Positions 11,826-23,259 are shown, numbered from the stretch's first letter. The stretch: 64,000 nt of DNA from Knufia peltigerae (GCA_030247855.1 JAPDRN010000003.1:1-64000), one strand, 5' to 3'. The notes: generated by a model not told the origin, from the letters alone. A program made the numbers and translations.

Positions 11826-13494
11826 CTAGTATTGTCCTTCCAGAGTAAGAGTCCCCGTCTTCGTGATCAAGTATTCGCCAACGGCTACGTCTCTGCCGGC
11901 TTCCTTACCATATCCTGACTCCTTGATACCACCAAACGGACTATCTGCTGAGCCTGAATTACCAGTATTCATCCCAATGATCCCAGCCTCAAGATTCTCG
12001 AGCAGTCTCCACGTACGATCCACATCCTTTGTGAAAAAGTAGCTCGCGAGCCCAAGAGATGTGTTGTTGGCATAGGTCACCACCTCGTCCTCGGTGTCGA
12101 ACTTGTACAAACCGCAAACAGGCCCAAAAGTTTCTTCGCGAGTGAGAAGCATGCCCTGGGTCATGTTCGTGATAACAGAAGGCTCGAAAAAATACCCCCC
12201 ACCACGATCAGTCACGCGTTGTCCTCCGACGATGACCTTTGCTCCATGCGCGACGGCATCCTTGACTTGATTTTCGATCTTCACCAGGGACTGGGGTGTC
12301 GTCACGGGCCCGATAGTGGTGTCTTCTGCCGCTCCGTGACCGAGTTTGAGCTTCCTCGTGGCTTCTGCCACCATTTCCGAGAACTTGTCGTATACCTCAG
12401 CTTGAACGTAGACCCGGTTGGCAGTCACGCAGACCTGCCCGGCGTGCTTGAACTTTAGGGCCATGAGGTGAGACAGCGCCTGCTCCAAGTTTGCGTCGGC
12501 AAAGATGATATAAGGGCAGTTACCGCCCAGCTCCAAGGAGACCTTTTTCAGTCCTTCCGCGCAGTGTTTCGTGATGAGTTTCCCGACACGCGTCGACCCG
12601 GTGAGCGTGACCTTGCTGACGAGGGGGTGTTTACAGAGTGCCTCGCAGACCGACGGCGTATTCTCGAGACTCACCGGAAGCACATTGAAGACTCCAGCGG
12701 CGAACCCTGCTTGCTGTGCCAGATAGGCCAAGGCTAGGGTTGTAAACGGCGTTTCGGGCGAGGGCTTTACGACGATGGTACAGCCCGCGGCCAGGGCGGC
12801 CGCCACTTTGCGCAAGGCCGTGGCGATAGGGAAATTCCAGGGAGCGAGTCCCACCACCACACCGATAGGCTGTTTGACGGTAAACACCCGTCTGTTGGGT
12901 GTGGCAGCCACATGGACGGTCCCAGAAATGCGTTCAGCCTCTCCAGCAAACCAACGGGTGAATGAGGTGGCGTAGTCAATCTCCCCACAGGCTTCTGCAA
13001 ACGGCTTTCCAGTTTCGTAGATGAGCATGCGAGCAAGGTCCTCGCGATTCTCACGGATCAGCGCATCAAACTTGGCCAGGAGCTGGGACCGTATCATCGG
13101 ATTGAGCTTCTTGTACGATTGGAAGGCGGCGTGGGAAGATTTCACAGCCCGGTCGACGTCTCCCGTGGTGTTGTTGACGCAATGAGCCCATATCTCCCCC
13201 GTCCCAGGATCTTATAAAACAAAAGAGCTGGTCAGCTTCTTCTGGGTGATTATACCTCACAGTGTGAACACGGGAAAAAGTGAGCAACAATACCTGCAAC
13301 ACTGAACCAATCGCCTGACATGGATTCTATCCATTCGCCATGTACGTGGCTCTTTTTGTGGAAGAGGTTTTCATTCTTGAGCTACAAGCATAGTATCACT
13401 ATCAGCATGGCAGTAATAGGCAGTGAAAACGGTGCTGTTGTACACGTACCTTGAATGGCAAGCCTTCGCGGCTCTCCTGTCCCATACTACCCAT
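11826..13494 (-). CDS. NAD(P)-dependent succinate-semialdehyde-type dehydrogenase
   Basis: Aldehyde dehydrogenase superfamily enzyme, closest in motifs to succinate-semialdehyde dehydrogenase (the last step of the GABA shunt), oxidising an aldehyde to an acid. Three exons, 13450-13494, 13294-13381 and 11826-13210, total 505 residues, the expected length. Key residues are visible: the PWNFP segment, KPSPETP, the general base Glu in LELGGN, the nucleophile Cys in GQVCVTANR, and EETFGPV. The two 5' exons encode MGSMGQESREGLPFK and a segment with HGEWIES, and join in phase to DPGTGE. It lies in the oxidoreductase island, divergent from the FAD monooxygenase. It may be the Uga2 orthologue or a paralogue acting on another semialdehyde; sequence alone does not decide. 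Confidence 0.9.
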
Positions 13495-14405
13495 AGCTGG
13501 CAATCGGGGATATCTCACACACGTCTGGCGTTACTGACCTATGACCATGTATTGAGGTCGATGTCAATAGTGAACGAGCATAGCATAGTAGCAGCGACTC
13601 GATGGCCTTTTTGGAGGCTGTCTGCACACCACTTGGAGCAACTAACTGCCCTACTCTTTCTTGTTATTACCACTTGTAGACGATCCCCCACTTACAGAGA
13701 GTGATCAAACCCACCGAGGGGAGTCACATGCCACTGGAAGAAAGCTAAAGCTATTAACAGCATGCTCTTCTCCATAATGGCTTCACGTCTGGGGGTAAAC
13801 CTCATTGCATACTGTACACGGAAGCGAGGTGCATCACCCGCCTACATTCGTGAAAAACTCTACTGTTGGAGCACGATCAGGTCGTCTCCAATTTGCGTGA
13901 ACCCAAAGAAGATGGCAAAACTTCTGGTGCCTCGTATACACACTGATCAGTGGAGTAAAGCAGACTGTCCATGCACATCCACCACATGGCTCTCTTCAAC
14001 TAGGTATTCAAGCTCCCCATGGGGCAATGCCGCACCTCGGCGATACCCCAGATGCCCTGCATTGTTCTGTTCCGGGCGATCAGCCTTACCGTATTGGTAT
14101 GGCCTCCACATGGGTTGAAGAACTACAGTACAGCCTGTTCCCCTCCAGCGAGTCCCGTGTCCAGTTTTGGGGTCTCCTGACAGTGGATTGACGATGGAGT
14201 CTCGAGCCGAGTGAAAATGATGGACACAAGTTTACTGCGGAAGTACTGTGCTCCAATTTGTCTGGTTACCAAGATCAGCCCCCCCAAACAAAAGGGGGCG
14301 TCCGACTAGAGGTTCGCTCTCGATGCCTGTGAAGTGCGTCCACCAACAAAGGCAGAGCTTCCACGAGTCTCTTCCCAAGTCAACGATAAGGCCTCGCACG
14401 ATACA
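13495..14405. promoter_or_regulatory. Divergent promoter region, aldehyde dehydrogenase / FAD monooxygenase
   Basis: A 911-bp gap between divergent start codons, so it carries both promoters and could allow co-regulation. Short open frames here are Cys/Ser-rich but have no domain or intron support. No defined operator was recognised. Confidence 0.45.
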
Positions 14406-15944
14406 ATGGCCGGTCGAACACAGCAAGCCAGCGTCCAGTCACCAGAAGCCACCGATTCGACAATGAACTGTGAGGTTCTGGTCGTCGGGGCTGGACCCGT
14501 GGGCCTCTTGACGATGCTTCTTCTGGCCAAAGCAGGCATAGACGTCGTCCTCGTGGAGGCCCTGCCGGATGTCGACAACTCGCCGCGCGCCATGGCCTAT
14601 GGTCCTGCGGCCGTTATCGAGCTCGAACGGGCTGGCGTGGCCGCTGATGCGCGTTCCATCGGCATGGACGAAGAAGACCACAATCTCCGCCTTAGATGGA
14701 TCAACGTCGATAACCAAGTCATCGGCGAGTTTCGTCCCGAGGACAGGATCCCCGGATCGTTTGACCCTGTCATATGCGGCCAGTTTGAACTGGCCAAAAT
14801 CTTGAAGCGGCATGCCACTGGATATCCGAATGCACGGGTACGTATTTACACCCCGCGAGGCCCAAGAGAAAGCAGAACAGGAATGAGAATTTCCAAGAAT
14901 GACCGGGGTTTCTACTGAGACATTGACATCACATTTTCCCCATCAGATACTTTTTGAACACTCGATCACCGACATTACAGAGGCTCGCGACGGACACTCG
15001 GTCACCGCCACAGTAGCGACCCCGACCGGCACCAGGACAATCTCAGCACAGTACCTAGCAGGCTGCGACGGCGGACGTTCGACCGTCCGGAAACTGCTCG
15101 GCTTATCCTATGACGGCTTCACTATCCCACAGTGGCTGGTGGCGTGTAATGTGCGCTACCCGTTTGAACAGCATGGCTATAAGCGGTCGCAATTCATCGT
15201 CGACCCGGACCACTTCTGCCTGATCGGTCGGATTGACCCCAGTGGATTGTGGCGGGTGTCGTACGCCGAAAGGGAAGATCTCACGCGGGAGGAAGTGCTG
15301 GCGAACGTCCACGCCAAGTTTGCAGCCATCTTCCCACGCGGCCCCAAGCCGCTGTCCAAAGACGACTATCAGATCGAGATGGTCAGTCCGTACCGCATTC
15401 ACCAACGCTCCGCACCTTCGTATCGCAAAGGCCGGTCCTTACTGGCAGGAGACGCCGCACATGCGTGTGCGCCATTCGGAGGTATAAACCCCCCTTCCTT
15501 TCCGCCACCCCCCTCCCCCCTCCCCCGGAAACTGATGGTCATTAACCAAATAAAACAGGAATGGGCCTCACGACTGGAATCTGCGACGCCGCCGGCCTAG
15601 CCGACACCCTCATCGGCGTCCTCCGCCATCTCGACCGCGACAACCCGAACCATCCAAGCCCAGACGTGCTTCTCGACAAGTACGCCGACATCCGACGACA
15701 AAAGTACCACGACGTCACGCACAAAGTCAGCTACGGCAACACGTGCCGGTTGCGGGAGTGCTCCCCTGACCCCGAGAAGGCGGTCCAGGAGGACGAGTTC
15801 TTCAGGACGATCAACAGTGGATCCGACGCCAGGAGGAAGCTCTTGGAGTCCGCATATATCCTTGGGTGAGTCCGCCCAGGCTTTCTTTTGATGTTTCTGT
15901 TTTGACTACGCAGAGAGCCTCCGAAACGAGACTTTGAAAATTAG
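14406..15944 (+). CDS. FAD-dependent aromatic-ring-type monooxygenase
   Basis: Flavoprotein hydroxylase of the PHBH/phenol-hydroxylase superfamily, which uses NAD(P)H and O2 to hydroxylate aromatic or polyketide-like substrates. Four exons, 14406-14837, 14947-15481, 15559-15865 and 15914-15944, give 434 residues. The N-terminal FAD-binding motif VVGAGPVGLL, the DG motif in GCDGGRSTVRK, and the GD motif in LLAGDAAHACAPFGG are intact. The protein lacks the C-terminal thioredoxin-like domain of true phenol hydroxylases, so it is nearer to shorter UbiH/salicylate-type enzymes. The last exon of 31 nt is inferred: a GTGAGT donor overlaps an in-frame TGA at 15867, and splicing replaces LG-stop with a tail ending KRDFEN. 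If that intron is not used, the protein ends at 15869. Its neighbours suggest a catabolic or tailoring role; the substrate is unknown. Confidence 0.88.
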
Positions 15945-16719
15945 AGCATCAATTTTTTTTTGCTGACAACAAAAATTCAATCCATTTCCAGGCACGACTT
16001 TAAACAGTACTGGCCCACTCAGGCTGTTGAGAAACTGTAATTTATCAAATCCTCCGCAGATGGTCACGACACTGCATCGCGGATCATGACTACAACGGAT
16101 CTCGCTTAGCTGGGTATAATCGTGTGCTAGGAGAGAACGCGAGATATCAAGATACATCAAAAGAAAATTAGAGACATGTGTACAGATTGGGGCCCGTAGC
16201 TCACAGTGGAGAGACAGACGCAAATAGATCCAATATGATAGATACTGCAACCTGGTCTCCCCCCGGGTGACAACCTCACCAGTATATCGTCAAGTCGCCC
16301 AAATGCACTTTGTTTTGATTTTATCTGTTGTCCTTTCCTGGGCTTGAGTGCATGTTAGGCTGTCCAGGATCCCTGCGAACTATTCTCCATCTTTCCCACA
16401 CCATCCTGGGGCATCTAACTAGCCCTATAAGGCTCCCCCCCACCCCGGCCGACCAACGAGCTTTCAAGCCCCCACAGAGGGTTTCCCTTTTTCGGCATAC
16501 ACAAGAGGGGACCTTCGCCAGTGTCCTTGGACGCATGTCGCTAGTGTTTCTTTCGTGTGATCACCGTAGCGAACGCTTTGAGACGCATTTTGTCCGCCAG
16601 AGACTATTTGGAGAAGTGTTTTTGATGTAGATAAGCCATGAAAACGGCATATTTGAAAAAGGATGACCTTATTTGCATTTCTTCCCTCTAGCTAGCCTCT
16701 TAACACGCTAACCTCGAGC
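15945..16719. other. Intergenic region
   Basis: Lies between two plus-strand genes and should contain the monooxygenase 3' UTR and the second SDR's promoter. Contains an A/T-rich stretch near 15940-15980 and pyrimidine-rich sequence around 16430. No gene seen. Confidence 0.4.
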
Positions 16720-17951
16720 ATGATGTCTCGACCACCCCAGCTCCATACCAGCGTCTATCCCGCCATCGCCCCAGAGACAATCGGCCAGGCGAACAAGGAC
16801 AAAGTCGCCGTCGTTACAGGTGCGGCACGTGGTAAGAACACAGCGTATCCGACCTCCGTTATCTCCTTGTGTGGAGCTTCCGCTCTAAGGCTAGAAATTA
16901 CTGACCTCCCAAATTTTGTAAGGTATCGGCCAAGCGATTGCGGTGGCCCTCGCAAAATCTGGGGCCAAGGTCGCATTGTTGGACCTTGACGAGGCTCGCC
17001 AGGCAGACACAAGACAGACCTGTGAAGCGCTCGGGGTGGAGGCTCGAGCCTACGCTTGCAATGTCCTCGACGAAGAAGCTTGTGTCAGTACCTTCGCCAG
17101 GGTCGAACAAGACTTGGGTCCTGTCGAGTGAGTGGAAACCCCTTTACCAAGTTTCGGCGCAAGAGTGACGTGTAACTCTTTGGGCTTTAGCATCTTGGTG
17201 AACAATGTCGGTGGCGGCACACGGCGACCCATGGCGATGGAAACGTTTCGACAGTTCTGGGAAGGCCTCGAGTGGAACTTAAAAGCCGTACGCTGTCATC
17301 TCTTGTGTACAGCGTACAAGTGACTCTATCGCTGACACAGCTCAAACCGTAATATAGGCCGTACTGTGTATCTACCAGGTACTTCCGGGGATGAGAAAGC
17401 GACGTCGAGGGTGCATCATCAACATCGCTTCGCGCGCCGGCACTTTGCCGATGCCATTCTCTGGATCCTATTGTACCGGAAAGGGTGCTTTGATTCGGTT
17501 GGTGTCGTGTCTCCATAAGGAGCTACAGTTGGACGGTCTCAGCGATGACATTCATGTCTACGCTCTGCACCCTGGGGCGACGTTGAGTCAGGAAGGACGT
17601 GAGTTATTTCGCTGTGAGACCTCAAAACAAAAGAATCCCTCTCCTAACTCGCCACCAGTCCCGTTCCACGCAGACGTTGAGGAGGCATACCCGCAAGAAG
17701 TAGAGAAGTGGGCCAAATTCCACAAGACTTTCAAATGTCTACCGGCGCAATGCGCCCAGACGTGCGCGTTCCTGGCGGCAGGCCGAGGGAAGGTGCTGAA
17801 TGGGAAGTACTTTGACTGCGAGCAAGACATAGCCACCGTTGTTGGCGCAGGAGAAGAGGGCCTTGAAGGTCTTTACGAGCTGAAAGTGGAATTCCTGGGT
17901 GGTTTACCCAATGACGGCGGCACTGCATCGGCAGTAAATATAGAGACCTAG
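16720..17951 (+). CDS. Short-chain dehydrogenase/reductase, second copy in island
   Basis: Classical SDR oxidoreductase, 315 residues from five exons: 16720-16831, 16923-17127, 17191-17287, 17358-17598 and 17659-17951. Exon 1 ends inside the cofactor motif TGAARGIGQ. LLDLDE (acidic end of strand two), NNVGGG, the Ser in NIASRAG and the catalytic YCTGK are visible. The C-terminal part is longer than in a minimal SDR. The last intron (17599-17658, with GTGAGT, CTAAC and CAG) is exactly 60 nt and has no stop in frame, so its retention would add 20 residues without breaking the protein. It differs clearly from the SDR at 10.2 kb, so it is not a recent tandem copy. The neighbouring monooxygenase and broken transporter suggest a shared pathway; the substrate is unknown. 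Confidence 0.88.
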
Positions 17952-18317
17952 ACCGCAGAGCCCTGCTCTAAGCCTATCTCGTTCCCTGGCCGTGCTGTGT
18001 CTTTCCTCAATGGCCATCAACCAAAACAGGAATGGATAAGACGTCTCTGAGAAGCGTTCCACCGCTGGCAGTAGAGTCGGAAGGAGTGAGCCAAACGAGG
18101 CCTGCCAGCGATGATCTTTCTGGCCCCAAGAACAGAACATTATGTACATCCAGACTTCAATGAACGTTTTTTGGCCCCAAAACGGGAGCAAGTTCACACA
18201 TCCAGACTTTGGATCATGTGTTAACCGCAAGAAAGGGACCAAGTTCAAAGGCTTCAACGTCCATGAGCGGGCCACGCGTACAGCCATTGTCGTCATTTGC
18301 TACCACTCGCTTTCCAA
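17952..18317. other. Intergenic region before the transporter remnant
   Basis: Follows the SDR stop codon. The right part may be a decayed N-terminal region of the transporter remnant, but no transmembrane segments 1-3 can be recognised here on either strand. Confidence 0.35.
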
Positions 18318-19611
18318 CATTCCTGTTCTTGTCGCGGGTACATTAGCTTCAACCACTGGCTGGCGATAGTGTTTTTGGCTCCTGGCTATTTTTGCTGGCC
18401 TTTGCCTTGCTTTTTCATCATTCCCTTCGGATAGGAAACTGTGTATGTACACGGCACCATTGACACCAGCAATATTACCAATAATGGAGTATGTTTATGT
18501 GTTCTCTGGTTGCTGACGACGTTAAGTCTAATCGTGCTGAGATATGATGTCGCAAGGGCAGAGAAGCTCAAGAGTCTGAAGTATTACGCAGCACACCGAA
18601 GTCGTATCGTTATCCTCTGCGGTGCCCGGTCAATCGCTCGGATCAAGGTTAAAATCTTCTCAAGGAGTTCTTAGTAAAGACTCGCTCCTTATTTTCATAC
18701 TCACACCATTCGGAGCTCTGGAAAACTCATGGACGATCTGGGCTGTGATCACGCTCGCATTTCCAGTCCTATGGCTGGTCGGCTTGATGCTTATCATTGC
18801 ACAAATCGTCTCAGTTCCGCCATACGATCAGACTTCGACCCCGACGCAATTAGGATACACACGAACTGAGCGTAAGTTTCGACACATCATTCTTACCTTC
18901 TCTCCAATGAAATGATGGAGAGCTAACTATTCACCCCTATTAACAATTGTCGTTGGCTTCTTGGCCTGCGCCATAGTCGGAAACTTATCTCTGACTGGAG
19001 TGCAAAATGATTTAGCCGTCGAAACCATGGCAAGTATGAGCAAGAGCTCCGACTCTTGCTTGGTCTGGGAAATTCAACCTACTGCAGCCTTGGCTACTAC
19101 CTGTTTGGGTACCTTAGTAGCTAACAAGCCAGTGTCACTGCCATCAATGTTGTTTTTGGCTTTTGCTTGGTACATGAACCATCAATCAATACGAACATCG
19201 GGCGGGGCCCAGTTCTCGGCTGGTTGTGTTGGAAGCTATGTCAATGACGCGTACTTCGGCATCAGCATCGATGTCTTCCTCATCATCATGGTCATCAAGC
19301 ACTTCTTGTTCTATGGTTTTTCTCGTAAGTCGATCATGAATTTTGGAAGAAACCATGGTGGCAAAGCTGACTCGTCGAGGTTCTGCAGTGTTGGTGAATG
19401 AGCCGGTCGCACCACAAGGGCCACAGATGTTCTTCTACACGTAAGTACTTAGTGGGATCAACAAAGTCTCATACATACTCACGGTCGAACAGTAGTGGTA
19501 GCTCCAGCGAGCTCTTCGCGTCGTCACTGTTTCGCTTATATCTATGGAAAGAGGGTCCGACTCTGGCGGTCTCAGCTGGCATATGCAAAGATGCTTGTTG
19601 CCCAGGACTAA
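18318..19611 (+). pseudogene. Decayed MFS transporter, 5'-truncated
   Basis: Major facilitator superfamily remnant. Reading through several frames, the following family-like pieces appear in order: AGTLASTTGWR, a stop, then CFWLLAIFAGLCLAF (TM4-5 region); RYDVARAEKLKSL (middle loop); TPFGALENSWTIWAVITLAF and VLWLVGLMLIIAQI (TM7-8); a divergent middle stretch; then DVFLIIMVIKHFLFYGFS (TM11); and YIYGKRVRLWRSQLAYAK near the C-terminus, with TAA at 19609. TAG at 18367-18369 sits where the family normally has the second Trp of WRW.FW. The N-terminal helices are missing, and the last piece does not join in phase to the previous exon. Some introns look intact, for example after 18868. I infer a recent loss. 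A functional gene with unusual splicing is less likely because of the internal TAG. Confidence 0.65.
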
Positions 19612-20574
19612 CACCATTCGCGGTTCGCCCATTCATTTACTTCTTGAAGGAGATGGCTGCGTTGTGTACGCTGAGTCTTGAATGTGTGTTTGTGATGACT
19701 CTGCGCCACCGGAATAGAAATCTATTAAGGCGGATCATAACATGGTCTTTGCGAGTTCTGGGTCGTTCATCCATTCACTCAATCGGATAAAATCTCACCC
19801 CTGAACATATCAAACAGGCAGGCTGAGAAGCATGAGTGACACGAGACGATTCATTTCCTCACCAACCAAGCTGAAAGGCTGCCGTACCATACAAGAATTG
19901 AGGTAAAGTGACGACCAGAAGGACGTGAAGTTCTTAGTCAGCAGAATTCCAGGAGACGCGTTGGCCAATAATTAGTCCCGCCGCTAACCGAACAAGATCA
20001 TGATTTCGCCATACAAAATAATTTATCTCTCAATCTGGCCTTTTCAGTGCGTTGTTATGTCTTGGATGACATAAATGGCTTTGTCAGACTAAAACGTGGT
20101 ACCGTGAATCTTACCGTAGATTTCTCCCTTCACCAGAACTTCCCGCCCTGCCAGGGCAAACGCTCAACTCCCCTCCCTTGATTGATCGGATTGTTCCTCA
20201 TGCAGTCATTCCTTTCAAGACCCGCTCCTTCCACGCTGTCGTTATTCTTGCTGTCCCCGTTCTAAGCTTTGCACCAACACTTCAGGCACCAGAGATCATT
20301 GTTAACAGTTCGCGCGTATTCAGAGCAACCAACGCGTCCCGTCAACAAGGCTTCTAGAAATATCAACCTCTGCAAGGCTTCTTCATATCGAACTCGTGTT
20401 ATCATTGCGAGAAACAGCTCTCGGAGGCGGGCGAACTTTTCACGGAGTTATGTTTTCATCTGATCGAGAAGTCATTTCGAAGAAATGACAACGGAGCGCG
20501 TCAAATTATCGCCAAAACTGCCAATTGGATGTTGGACCAGCAAGCTGTGAGGAAAAACCTGCTTCTCCCTCAAG
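19612..20574. other. Intergenic region upstream of the SUZ12-like gene
   Basis: Contains the tail of the transporter remnant's surroundings and, at its right end, the promoter and probable long 5' leader of the SUZ12-like gene. Short open frames near 20269-20463 are not supported. Confidence 0.4.
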
Positions 20575-23259
20575 ATGATGAGTCGTATTTACAGCCACAA
20601 CCTTGCTCGTCCGGAAAGGAGGTTCGCGCGCCACTTAGTCGGGGATTTCACTTTTGCACTACAAAGCAGCGAAACTCGGCAGAAAATAGTGCTCGAACGG
20701 AATATTACCCAAATCCTGGATCATCATCAGAAGAGGTGTACTAAGAAACCTGAGGCTGGAATTTCGACGAACGTTTGCCAAATCCCCACGCAAGGATCTA
20801 GAAACGCGACATCGGAGACATCGGCTGGGCCTGCAGAAGCCAACGGCGTGGTGTCCAGCAGTATTCATTCTTCAGAAGAGCCATCAGCGGCACATTCGAG
20901 TCTACCAGTCATGCCGAGCTCTGCACAAACTTCCCTGCAAGACGGGAGAAACCCAACAGAGCGGAAGACACGTCGGAGCCTTCGGGGATTCTCCGACAAA
21001 GTGTACGAAGAGCCTGACGCTGAGTTGACGCTAGATTTGAGCAATATCAGAAAGAAACTCAACTTCAAAAACAATGCACACGATGATGGCGAACGGCCCT
21101 CTAAACGGCAGAAGCGTGAAACGATCAAATGCCAGTGCTATCTGACCGTATGGGACAATCGCGATGGTTACAACATCGCACCACTTGTCTCAAAATCCGA
21201 GTACTGCTACGTCAGTCCCAGAGAAATTGAGCCCAATGGTTTCTTTGTGGATGTCGAACTAGAAAAGCCGTTCAGCATCAGGGCCAGTGAACTAAAAGTG
21301 TCTGTTTTGGTGAGAAATGAGGAGATTTTCGCCCTGATAGATAATTATTTTCTGGAGCTCAAGATCATTCCATGCAGGTCTGATAGCCGGTGGCCTCCCA
21401 TACCTCTACTGGGCAAAAGCGACGGCGATCACTTTGCGCCGGATATCAAAAGGAATGGCGCAGAGGTGCTACAAGGCGCGGTGGTTGCGAGATATACGCA
21501 CTTACCGCAAGCCCCAGAAGCTGACACTGCCCTCAGTGTGTTTTTCTTGCATGAGGGACGCACTTACAGAACAAAATACGGTCTTCAGGTTGACTCAATC
21601 TGGCAAAAGTCAAGTTCTAGATCAAGTACGACGAGGCGTCGTCCCGATGGCCTCGATCTAGATTTGTTTCGAACGCCTGAACAAAAAGCTTCCAATGCTG
21701 ACCAAGAAACAAATGCTCTTGAGTCGGAACGAAGCAACTCAACTCTGGCCAAGCTGTCTACAAACGGTATCAGTGGCTCAGCAGTTAGTGGGTTCCATAA
21801 CGGCTTGAAGAGTCGCACAGACGGTGCGGATGCCACCGTTGTTGAGCACCCCGAAGTGTGCTACGATTTCTGCTCGACCGTGGAACAAAAATTTCGCTAT
21901 GCAACAGTGAAGGGCTACCGATGCCCACTGTGCGCAATCTGGAAGACCTCGAAGCTGGACCGCCTGGTTTTTCACCTTTCGACGATGCACGCCAAGTACA
22001 GTTTCCAACTACAAAGGCCACAGCGCGATCCCGTCAGCAAAGAGCTAACTCACATTCAAATCAAGGTTAATCACCCGCCAACAGTGAAGAAGGGAGACGA
22101 ACATGTTATAGCTTGGGAGGCGCCACCGAAACCTTTCAATCTACCTGCTTATGCAAATGGCGATCGTGACTGGGTTGGTTCGACAGAAACCAAGAAGCAA
22201 AGCCCGGAAGGATCCAGAGGAACTCTTCAGTCGGCGCATCAACCTTTGCCACTCCCCAAGCCAGCGACTGCAATCCCTGACTTCCGCACACCGCGGCGGA
22301 AGAAGTTCAAGGCTGTTAAATTATTGTCGAAATACGGGGAGCAGGAATTGGTCCACACGTCGATTAGCCATCGACCTGTCTCTCCGAGTGAAGATGGTCG
22401 GTCCGAGACCGAGGATGAGATTGATAACGAATGGCAGGTAGAGCTCCATATGGAAAGATTGGATTTTGAAGGCCGGCGCGGTGGCTGGACCGATTGCGAG
22501 CGAGATTTGTATAAGAGATGGGACCGACATCGGATGGAAGAACAACTCGAACATTCCAGGTATCTTCCAAACTCCCTCGTGCGATTCGCGCGTAAGCATC
22601 GAGCATGGCTCAAACATGGCAATGAGGAGCTTCTGGAAGTGTTTTTGGATTTCTTGGACCGACTCAAACAACACGCCACCATTGATGATGATACGATCTG
22701 TGAGGTGAATGCACTAATATTCCGAGCTTCGCCTCCACCCGAGTCGTCCAGGCAGGCCGGTCACAATGGGACTTTGAGGTCACAGACCCCGACGCGGAGA
22801 AGCAGCCGCCATCTCAAGGCAGATACGTCAAAGAGCGATACCCCACAATCTCAGAATCCACCTACACCGGGGGTCCAACATCATGAACGGCTGCAACCCA
22901 GTATAGATCGAACGTTAAGGTGTGGCCATTGCTCGACACCCGTTCCGCGAGCCAGAAAGAGCGCTGTATACTGTGTAGACCCGGAATGTGAGACCCCGGG
23001 GATAACATATCACATCAATTGTGCCGAAGAAGCTGTCGGGTGGAAGCCTCGACGCAAAGGGAAAGGAAAAAGAAAAACGAATGGCCCTGAAACAGGGGCA
23101 GAATTGGTAACTGGGCTCGGCGTACAGGACCGGTCCAGCTTGGAACTATCAACTTGGTGCTGCCCACCTTGTACAAGGAGGCGAAAAGATCTACAAAAGG
23201 AAAATGAACTTGCTGCGTCGGCGGCAGAAGCTGGAGGGACTCGAAATGATACTGTATGA
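20575..23259 (+). CDS. SUZ12: SUZ12-like Polycomb (PRC2) subunit with VEFS box
   Basis: Single-exon 894-residue nuclear protein. A C2H2 finger at about residues 450-471 (CPLC ... HLSTMH) is followed at about 641-715 by a VEFS-box-like region (ERDLYKRWDRHRMEEQ through CEVNALI). That pairing and order is diagnostic of SUZ12, the scaffold of Polycomb repressive complex 2, which methylates H3K27. The middle region around KCQCYLTVWDNRDG also fits the family. After the VEFS region comes a third element at about 782-866 with spacing CxxC, x13, C, x4, C, x7, H, xx, C, then CxxC, resembling a PHD or SLX1-type zinc module. A basic KRQKRE stretch may be a nuclear signal. Start: the ATG at 20575 is the first of two adjacent ATGs; an upstream exon cannot be excluded. 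The SUZ12 assignment is by motif, not by alignment. Confidence 0.82.
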   Translation: MMSRIYSHNLARPERRFARHLVGDFTFALQSSETRQKIVLERNITQILDHHQKRCTKKPEAGISTNVCQIPTQGSRNATSETSAGPAEANGVVSSSIHSSEEPSAAHSSLPVMPSSAQTSLQDGRNPTERKTRRSLRGFSDKVYEEPDAELTLDLSNIRKKLNFKNNAHDDGERPSKRQKRETIKCQCYLTVWDNRDGYNIAPLVSKSEYCYVSPREIEPNGFFVDVELEKPFSIRASELKVSVLVRNEEIFALIDNYFLELKIIPCRSDSRWPPIPLLGKSDGDHFAPDIKRNGAEVLQGAVVARYTHLPQAPEADTALSVFFLHEGRTYRTKYGLQVDSIWQKSSSRSSTTRRRPDGLDLDLFRTPEQKASNADQETNALESERSNSTLAKLSTNGISGSAVSGFHNGLKSRTDGADATVVEHPEVCYDFCSTVEQKFRYATVKGYRCPLCAIWKTSKLDRLVFHLSTMHAKYSFQLQRPQRDPVSKELTHIQIKVNHPPTVKKGDEHVIAWEAPPKPFNLPAYANGDRDWVGSTETKKQSPEGSRGTLQSAHQPLPLPKPATAIPDFRTPRRKKFKAVKLLSKYGEQELVHTSISHRPVSPSEDGRSETEDEIDNEWQVELHMERLDFEGRRGGWTDCERDLYKRWDRHRMEEQLEHSRYLPNSLVRFARKHRAWLKHGNEELLEVFLDFLDRLKQHATIDDDTICEVNALIFRASPPPESSRQAGHNGTLRSQTPTRRSSRHLKADTSKSDTPQSQNPPTPGVQHHERLQPSIDRTLRCGHCSTPVPRARKSAVYCVDPECETPGITYHINCAEEAVGWKPRRKGKGKRKTNGPETGAELVTGLGVQDRSSLELSTWCCPPCTRRRKDLQKENELAASAAEAGGTRNDTV

